A stretch of 17,465 bases of DNA from an uncultured Candidatus Saccharibacteria bacterium (GTDB lineage: Bacteria > Patescibacteria > Saccharimonadia > Saccharimonadales > CAMLKC01). This document shows, piece by piece, positions 13,423 to 17,465 of this stretch. Under the pieces are notes generated by a model. The model was not told where the DNA came from and did not search any database. It was given only the letters and a program-made list of their open reading frames with translations. The number at the start of each line of letters is the position of its first letter. Position 1 is the stretch's first letter. Location of the stretch: positions 1 to 17,465 of the forward strand of contig CAMLDM010000014.1 of the NCBI GenBank assembly GCA_946479025.1. Direction: 5' to 3'. The translations under genes were made by a program, and so were the position numbers.

Positions 13423-15177
13423 ATGCAAGACGCCAAGGAAGAAGTACGCGCGCGCCTCAGTATCGAGGACGTCGTGGGCGAGTATGTCCAATTGAAACGC
13501 GCCGGGCGTAATTTCAAGGGACTGAGCCCGTTTTCCGGCGAAAAAACGCCGAGCTTCTTCGTATCGCCCGACAAGCATATTTGGCACGATTTTTCTTCAA
13601 ACAAAGGCGGCGACGTTTTCAGTTTCGTGATGGAAGTCGAGGGGATGGATTTTTGGGCGGCGCTTGAGCACCTGGCGCGAAAAGCCGGCGTCGACCTCAG
13701 CCAGTACCAATCGAAAGGCAGTGCCGACCTCGCCCGGCGTAAAAAACGGCTGCTGGAAGCGAATGAGCTGGCGGCAAGTTACTATCAGCACAGCCTGCTG
13801 AAAAACCAGCACGCGCTGGAGTATGTGTTTAAAAAACGCAACCTGAGCAAGGAAATTGTGCAGGATTTTCGGATCGGCTATGCGCCGGCAACCGGCGACG
13901 CGCTGGTGCAATTCCTCGGCAAAAAAGGCTTTTCCAAAAAAGAGCTGAGCGATGCGGGACTCACCAACCGTTTTGGCGGCGACATGTTCCGCGGACGAAT
14001 GACAGTACCACTCATGGATCCGGGTGGTCAGGTGATCGGGTTTACTGCACGAATCATCGGAGAGGATAAAAACGCACCGAAGTACCTCAACACGTCGCAG
14101 ACGCTTCTCTACGACAAAGGCCGCCACGTGTTCGGGCTTTCCCAGGCGAAAGAGGCGATCCGCACGAATGATTACGCAGTGATCGTGGAGGGAAATTTGG
14201 ACGTGGTGAGCAGCCATCAGGCGGGCATAAAAGGCGTGGTGGCGACGGCCGGCACGGCAATGACCGAAAACCACCTGCGCGCGCTGCGGCGTCTTACCGG
14301 AAACGTCCGGTTGGCGTTTGACGGCGACAAAGCGGGAATTGCGGCGACCGAGCGGGCGATTCCGATTGCAAGCCAGGTGGGCGTGGAACTGACGATTATT
14401 ACGCTGCCGGAGGGTGCGAAAGATCCGGACGACCTGATCCAGCAGGACGTGTCGCTGTGGCAAAGGGCGATTGACTCGGCGCAGCCGGCGGTGGAATGGA
14501 TTTTGCAGCAATACGCCGCGCGTGAAGACATTACGACGGCCAGCGGCAAGCGGACGTTTACGACCGCCGCGCTGAACGTGGTGCGCGGGCTGAACGACCC
14601 GATCGAGCGCGAACATTACGAGAAGAAGATTGCCAAGATGACTGACTCGACCTTAAGCGCGGTAAAAACGAAATTGGCCAGCGTGGAAACCGCCGAAAAA
14701 GCTCCGATGAAACGGCCGGTGGCGTCGGCGCAAAAACCCGCCCAAAAAGACGCCTACGCCTATCAGGATAATCTTCTGGCCTTGGCGCTCGTCGACGCGC
14801 CTAGCCAGGAGCTCTTCGGGCCGGTCGACAGTAAAACGTTTGTCGGCGAAGCGCGTCAGGCGGTGGCCGCATATCTGTCGGCTCACCACGAGGCAGCCGT
14901 GGCCGAAACCCCGGATGGCTTGCAAAATTACGATACGTATGTGAAAATATTACTATTGAAGGCCGACGCCCGATATGCCGACTGGAACGACCAAGATCGT
15001 TACTTTGAAACGGCACGGTTGCTCCGCCAAGTAGAAAATGAACACAAGAAACAAACGCAGGAACGATTAACTAACCAATTGCGTGAAGCGGAAAGCAGCG
15101 GCAACGACGAAAAGGCAACGCAGCTGCGCGCGCAACTTAACACTCTCATAAAGGAGATCACACGTGGGCAAAGATGA
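13423..15177 (+). CDS. dnaG: DNA primase with zinc-ligand-less N-terminal domain
   Basis: Makes RNA primers for DNA replication. The 584-residue protein (near E. coli, 581) has an N-terminal CHC2-type zinc-binding region (about 12-90), the TOPRIM catalytic core with E256 (VEGNLDVV) and D300/D302 (FDGDKAG), and a C-terminal helical region that in the family binds the replicative helicase. The zinc module keeps its framework ([31 protein letters not shown]), but all four metal ligands are replaced: S35 and S38 where CPFH is expected, D56 and S59 where CFGC is expected. It should fold without zinc. The coding frame is intact and otherwise conserved, so it is not a decaying gene. The mRNA appears leaderless. 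Its end overlaps the rpoD start by 14 bases, preserving the classic dnaG-rpoD link of initiation of replication and transcription. Confidence 0.95.
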   Translation: MQDAKEEVRARLSIEDVVGEYVQLKRAGRNFKGLSPFSGEKTPSFFVSPDKHIWHDFSSNKGGDVFSFVMEVEGMDFWAALEHLARKAGVDLSQYQSKGSADLARRKKRLLEANELAASYYQHSLLKNQHALEYVFKKRNLSKEIVQDFRIGYAPATGDALVQFLGKKGFSKKELSDAGLTNRFGGDMFRGRMTVPLMDPGGQVIGFTARIIGEDKNAPKYLNTSQTLLYDKGRHVFGLSQAKEAIRTNDYAVIVEGNLDVVSSHQAGIKGVVATAGTAMTENHLRALRRLTGNVRLAFDGDKAGIAATERAIPIASQVGVELTIITLPEGAKDPDDLIQQDVSLWQRAIDSAQPAVEWILQQYAAREDITTASGKRTFTTAALNVVRGLNDPIEREHYEKKIAKMTDSTLSAVKTKLASVETAEKAPMKRPVASAQKPAQKDAYAYQDNLLALALVDAPSQELFGPVDSKTFVGEARQAVAAYLSAHHEAAVAETPDGLQNYDTYVKILLLKADARYADWNDQDRYFETARLLRQVENEHKKQTQERLTNQLREAESSGNDEKATQLRAQLNTLIKEITRGQR

Positions 15178-16162
15178 TACGCTAGTACCAAACGATGACG
15201 ACAACCTGGTGGTAGACGCCAGCGGCGGACCGCTGAGCGACGTCGACGAACCGGCACTTGAGGAGCTGGTAGACGAAGAAGAAGATGATATCGATACGCT
15301 CAATAACGGGCAGTATTTCGACGATGTAAGCGACGATAGCGTACGCTTGTACCTGCGCGAAATCGGTAAAATCCCGCTGCTGAGTGCGGAGGAAGAACTG
15401 GCGCTAGCGCAAAAAGTTGTCGCCGGCGACAAAAAAGCCAAAGACAAAATGGCCGAGGCGAACATGCGGCTCGTGGTTTCGATCGCCAAGCGTTACAGCG
15501 GCCGCGGGCTTGATTTTCTTGATCTTATCCAAGAAGGTAACACCGGTCTGCTTCGCGCGGTAGAAAAATTCGACCCGGACAAGGGCTTCAAGTTCAGTAC
15601 CTACGCCACTTGGTGGATCCGTCAGGCGATTACCCGTGCCATTGCCGACCAGGCCCGCACAATCCGTATTCCGGTGCACATGGTAGAGACAATCAACAAA
15701 TTGCTGCGCACCCAGCGCCGCATGACCCAGGAGCTCAACCGCGAGCCGAGCATCGAGGAACTAGCCAAAGAGCTGGAGATGGAACCGGAAAAAGTCGAGT
15801 ATGTCATCAAGATCAAGCAGGACATCACGAGTCTTGATGCCGGTGTGGGCCGCGACGGTGAAGAAGAAGATTCGACGCTGAGCGACTTTATCGAGGACGA
15901 AGACGGCACCACGCCGGAAGAATCGGCGACGAGTCAGCTCCTAAAAGAGCAGGTGCAATCAATCCTCTCGACTCTAAGCGAGCGCGAGCAGAAAATTGTG
16001 AAAATGCGCTTTGGCCTGGAAAACGGCAAGAGCCACACGCTCGAAGAAGTGGGCCAGGAGTTTGCCGTGACCCGTGAGCGCATCCGCCAGATCGAAGCCA
16101 AGGCGCTGGCGAAACTTCGCAAGCATAAAGACGCTAAGAAGCTGCACGAATACCTCGGGTAA
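15164..16162 (+). CDS. rpoD: Primary RNA polymerase sigma factor (sigma-70/RpoD type)
   Basis: Directs RNA polymerase to vegetative promoters. The 332-residue form has an acidic N-terminus (1-55), then region 1.2 (about 56-88, [15 protein letters not shown]), regions 2.1-2.4 (about 97-170, [22 protein letters not shown] written in parts, and [15 protein letters not shown], the -10-binding helix), region 3 ([11 protein letters not shown]) and region 4 with LTE-type helix-turn-helix [17 protein letters not shown] (about 303-319) that reads the -35. It lacks region 1.1 and the large insertion of E. coli RpoD. Start is GTG 15164, set by AAGGAG at 15151-15156 with 7 bases between; no in-frame ATG is nearby. 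The 14-base overlap with dnaG implies coupled translation. A bidirectional hairpin follows its stop. Confidence 0.95.
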   Translation: MGKDDTLVPNDDDNLVVDASGGPLSDVDEPALEELVDEEEDDIDTLNNGQYFDDVSDDSVRLYLREIGKIPLLSAEEELALAQKVVAGDKKAKDKMAEANMRLVVSIAKRYSGRGLDFLDLIQEGNTGLLRAVEKFDPDKGFKFSTYATWWIRQAITRAIADQARTIRIPVHMVETINKLLRTQRRMTQELNREPSIEELAKELEMEPEKVEYVIKIKQDITSLDAGVGRDGEEEDSTLSDFIEDEDGTTPEESATSQLLKEQVQSILSTLSEREQKIVKMRFGLENGKSHTLEEVGQEFAVTRERIRQIEAKALAKLRKHKDAKKLHEYLG

Positions 16163-16173
16163 AAAATTTAGCC

Positions 16174-16253
16174 AAAAGAAAACGGCCGGCCGGCCGGATT
16201 GGAAGCGGGCGCGTGAGCTCGCTTCTTTTCCGGTCAGTCGGCCGTTCTCTGTT
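16174..16253. terminator. Long GC-rich hairpin, copy 1; bidirectional terminator
   Basis: AACGGCCG (16181-16188) pairs with CGGCCGTT (16239-16246). Outside it an imperfect A-rich/T-rich extension continues the stem, and inside it lie a second arm (GAAGCG 16202-16207 with CGCTTC 16220-16225) and GGCCGGCCGGCCGG. A-rich and T-rich flanks allow termination of rpoD on the plus strand and of the minus-strand gene. A homologous copy lies at 17085-17158; both share GCGGGCGC, GCTCGCTT and GGCCGTTCTCTGTT in the same order. Confidence 0.7.
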
Positions 16254-16255
16254 TT

Positions 16256-16900
16256 TCACTTCCACTCGAGGGTAGCGTGTCCTTCGTTATTTACCACGAT
16301 GGAGTAGTGACGGACGTCGAGAGGGTACAGTACCGCCTCGCCCAGAGAAGTGCCGCCGGGCGTTTCGATGTAGTCCTTCATGGTGAGGAAGACGAGGGCG
16401 GGGAGGGGGCCGTCGTTCTGGTTGACACTGACGTACCTGGCGGGTTCGCGGTACATCGGCCGGCCTTCCTTGCCGACATAGATCCAGTAAATCTTACTCA
16501 TCTCATCTTGGAAGATGAGCACGTAGGCCCCATCGACACGATACTTCACTCTGTGAAGCCTCATGTAGGCGCGGTTAGGCGCCTTGGCAGGCTTGTCGAC
16601 AGGGAAGCGGATGGCCCGAAGGACGTCCGGATCCGTGCACGGCCGGTAGGTTTCACCCCCGTACTGGAGGAGGTCTCCATTACGGAAAAACTCGCGGTTG
16701 TCGTGCGGCGAGTCGTCCTCCGCAATGGTGTAGCGGTAATGCGCGGTGTCGACCTGGCCGCTGTAGCTGGTGATCTCCACCGGCTCCATTCCTCCGGGCC
16801 AGGTACCGATGTGAATAGCTCCGGGTTCCAGCGGCAGCCGATTGAACTGCTCGGTGATGAGCTTGCCGCTGGCGCTCCTGAAAACGCGCACTGCTGCCAT
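16256..16900 (-). CDS. Hypothetical protein, paralogous cassette copy 1 (214 aa)
   Basis: Soluble 214-residue protein with no signal peptide or membrane helix, rich in Tyr, Arg and Gly, probably mostly beta strand. I do not recognise it. The minus strand is chosen over the equally long antisense frame because it has a full expression unit: promoter at 17055-17027, AAGGAG followed by an 8-base gap to ATG 16900, and a hairpin terminator right after the TGA. Its last 92 residues match the partial gene at 17161-17465: DGxYVL, then GxxGxPM at the same distance, then V..NEG..TL, with the NEG motifs at the same offset of about 83 residues. Codons CCC, GGA and AGG, rare in the housekeeping genes here, are used freely, and third positions are GC-rich. 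Lateral acquisition is inferred. Confidence 0.75.
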   Translation of the reverse strand: MAAVRVFRSASGKLITEQFNRLPLEPGAIHIGTWPGGMEPVEITSYSGQVDTAHYRYTIAEDDSPHDNREFFRNGDLLQYGGETYRPCTDPDVLRAIRFPVDKPAKAPNRAYMRLHRVKYRVDGAYVLIFQDEMSKIYWIYVGKEGRPMYREPARYVSVNQNDGPLPALVFLTMKDYIETPGGTSLGEAVLYPLDVRHYSIVVNNEGHATLEWK

Positions 16901-16925
16901 TACGAAAACTCCTTATGCTAGAAGG

Positions 16926-16974
16926 TTTTGGCCGGAAGTCTACCTACGAAAAATAAGCAGGCTTCCGGCCAAAA
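16926..16974 (-). promoter_or_regulatory. 13-bp hairpin in the 5' leader of the minus-strand gene
   Basis: TTTTGGCCGGAAG (16926-16938) and CTTCCGGCCAAAA (16962-16974) are perfect complements with a 23-base loop. On the transcribed (minus) strand the hairpin lies between the promoter and the AAGGAG ribosome binding site, ending about 13 bases before it. No T-run follows it in either direction, so it looks like an mRNA leader structure for stability or translation control, not a terminator. Confidence 0.55.
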
Positions 16975-17026
16975 GAAAAACAGAGAACAAAGGTTCATCG
17001 GAGCAAAGACACTCAACGATGAGTAG

Positions 17027-17055
17027 ATAATATAATATAAACACACTTAAGTCAA
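17027..17055 (-). promoter_or_regulatory. Sigma-70 promoter of the minus-strand cassette gene
   Basis: Read on the minus strand, TTGACT (17055-17050) and TATTAT (17032-17027) are 17 bases apart, a near-consensus vegetative promoter. Transcription should start near 17020, leaving a leader of about 120 bases that contains the 13-bp hairpin. The region is strikingly AT-rich between GC-rich genes. Confidence 0.7.
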
Positions 17056-17084
17056 TATTTAGTGGCACCATCCTCTCTGTAAAG

Positions 17085-17158
17085 AGAAAACGGCCGGCAG
17101 GCCGGGACGACGCGGGCGCTGAAAGCTCGCTTGCCCCGGACCATGCCGGCCGTTCTCT
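17085..17158. terminator. Long GC-rich hairpin, copy 2
   Basis: AACGGCCGGC (17089-17098) pairs perfectly with GCCGGCCGTT (17145-17154), extended by AGA/TCT after one mismatch. An inner arm GCGGGC/GCTCGC (one G-U pair) repeats that of copy 1. It starts 2 bases after the stop of the minus-strand partial gene and ends, on that strand, in TTTTCTCTTT, so it should terminate that gene. Confidence 0.7.
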
Positions 17159-17160
17159 GT

Positions 17161-17465
17161 TCAGATCTTCTGGTAGAGCGTGGGGACTCCCTCGTTCCAG
17201 AGAACCGTGTAGCTGGGGAGGTTGAGCTCGGCGAGCCGCATCGGTCCCAGGCACGTCACGCCTTCCTTGCCCCGGGACAGCCAGCCGTCGTCGGTGCAAA
17301 GGTCGTATACGTTGTACTCGGTCGGGCGCTTCGACCTCTTCGGGTCGACCGAAATGTGCCGCATCGGCACGCCCGCGCCGCCCATGAAGACGTGGTAGCC
17401 GTCGTCCTGCCGGCTTCGCGTCATGAGGACGTACTGGCCGTCGGGAGTGTAGCCGATGTAGTCGA
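17161..17465 (-). CDS. Hypothetical protein, paralogous cassette copy 2 (5' end outside the window)
   Basis: Open frame from the window edge to TGA at 17163-17161, about 100 residues visible; the first in-frame ATG (17424) is internal, because the conserved DGQYVL motif lies upstream of it. From that motif to the stop it is 93 residues, against 92 in the neighbouring gene at 16256-16900, and shares DGxYVL, GxxGxPM, and V..NEG..TL at the same spacing. Nearly every third codon position is G or C, unlike the housekeeping genes. Same strand, same kind of hairpin directly after the stop. Function unknown. Confidence 0.65.
   Translation of the reverse strand, partial: DYIGYTPDGQYVLMTRSRQDDGYHVFMGGAGVPMRHISVDPKRSKRPTEYNVYDLCTDDGWLSRGKEGVTCLGPMRLAELNLPSYTVLWNEGVPTLYQKI

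Larger units (their letters stand above)
16244..16988. repeat. 13-bp inverted repeat flanking the minus-strand gene
   Basis: GTTCTCTGTTTTT at 16244-16256 and its exact reverse complement AAAAACAGAGAAC at 16976-16988 enclose the gene at 16256-16900 and its leader hairpin. The left member is part of terminator copy 1. GCCAAAAGAAAA also occurs twice in direct orientation (16171-16182 and 16968-16979). Whether this marks a mobile unit or only reuse of hairpin flanks is unclear. Confidence 0.45.

Noticed and set aside
13597..14616. 339-codon minus-strand open frame inside dnaG
   Set aside because: Antisense to the primase core, Arg/His/Val-rich with no motif; explained by the GC-rich codon positions of dnaG.
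16277..16921. 214-codon plus-strand frame opposite the minus-strand cassette gene
   Set aside because: No ribosome binding site, Val/Asp/Gly/Arg-rich shadow composition, and the minus strand has promoter, Shine-Dalgarno, terminator and a paralogue next door.
16900..17160. Integron-type attC site between the two cassette genes
   Set aside because: The hairpins lack the RYYYAAC and GTTRRRY core sequences and the genes have their own promoter, so a classical integron cassette is not supported.
1..17465. tRNA, rRNA, CRISPR array, transposase or riboswitch
   Set aside because: No cloverleaf or conserved rRNA sequence, no regularly spaced repeats and no transposase-like frame were seen by eye on either strand.

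Overview
The window looks like a chromosomal stretch from a Patescibacteria/CPR genome, most likely Candidatus Saccharibacteria (TM7). This is inferred from compact genes, minimal intergenic space, short versions of housekeeping proteins and the gene mix, not from a database match. TGA works as an ordinary stop codon here (it ends the CYTH, mscL, msrB, orn and dnaG genes), which argues against the code-25 lineages Gracilibacteria and Absconditabacteria.

Bases 1-3998 hold a ribonucleotide reductase operon. A promoter overlaid with two NrdR-like boxes and a structured leader precede nrdA, a 59-codon gene and nrdB, and a hairpin terminator closes the operon. The large subunit has all its active-site residues but no C-terminal cysteine pair. 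The 59-residue protein encoded next ends in CEGCQ, so the redox tail appears to be a separate polypeptide. The small subunit has Phe where the radical Tyr normally sits and Glu as first metal ligand, the pattern of manganese-dependent class I enzymes. Bases 4015-7208 form a tight CYTH phosphatase/cyclase - Nramp manganese transporter - glucose-6-phosphate dehydrogenase operon. A second pair of NrdR-like boxes lies in front of pyrG (CTP synthase).

Bases 8913-12532 carry a 48-residue unknown protein, a terminator, and argS, mscL, msrB, orn and an MmcQ/YjbR-like gene on the plus strand. A minus-strand gene for a single-pass membrane protein meets the last of these tail to tail, sharing a CTAG. 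Then dnaG and rpoD overlap by 14 bases. The primase has lost all four zinc ligands of its N-terminal finger. Several first genes (pyrG, argS, orn, dnaG, the membrane protein) have a TGn-type -10 box only 6-8 bases before the start codon and no ribosome binding site, suggesting leaderless mRNAs. Genes inside operons have good Shine-Dalgarno sequences.

From about 16.18 kb the character changes. Two unrecognised minus-strand genes, one cut by the window end, are paralogous over their last ~92 residues, are GC-rich at third codon positions, and are each followed directly by a copy of the same long GC-rich hairpin. This looks like the edge of an array of acquired cassettes and is the least explained part of the window.
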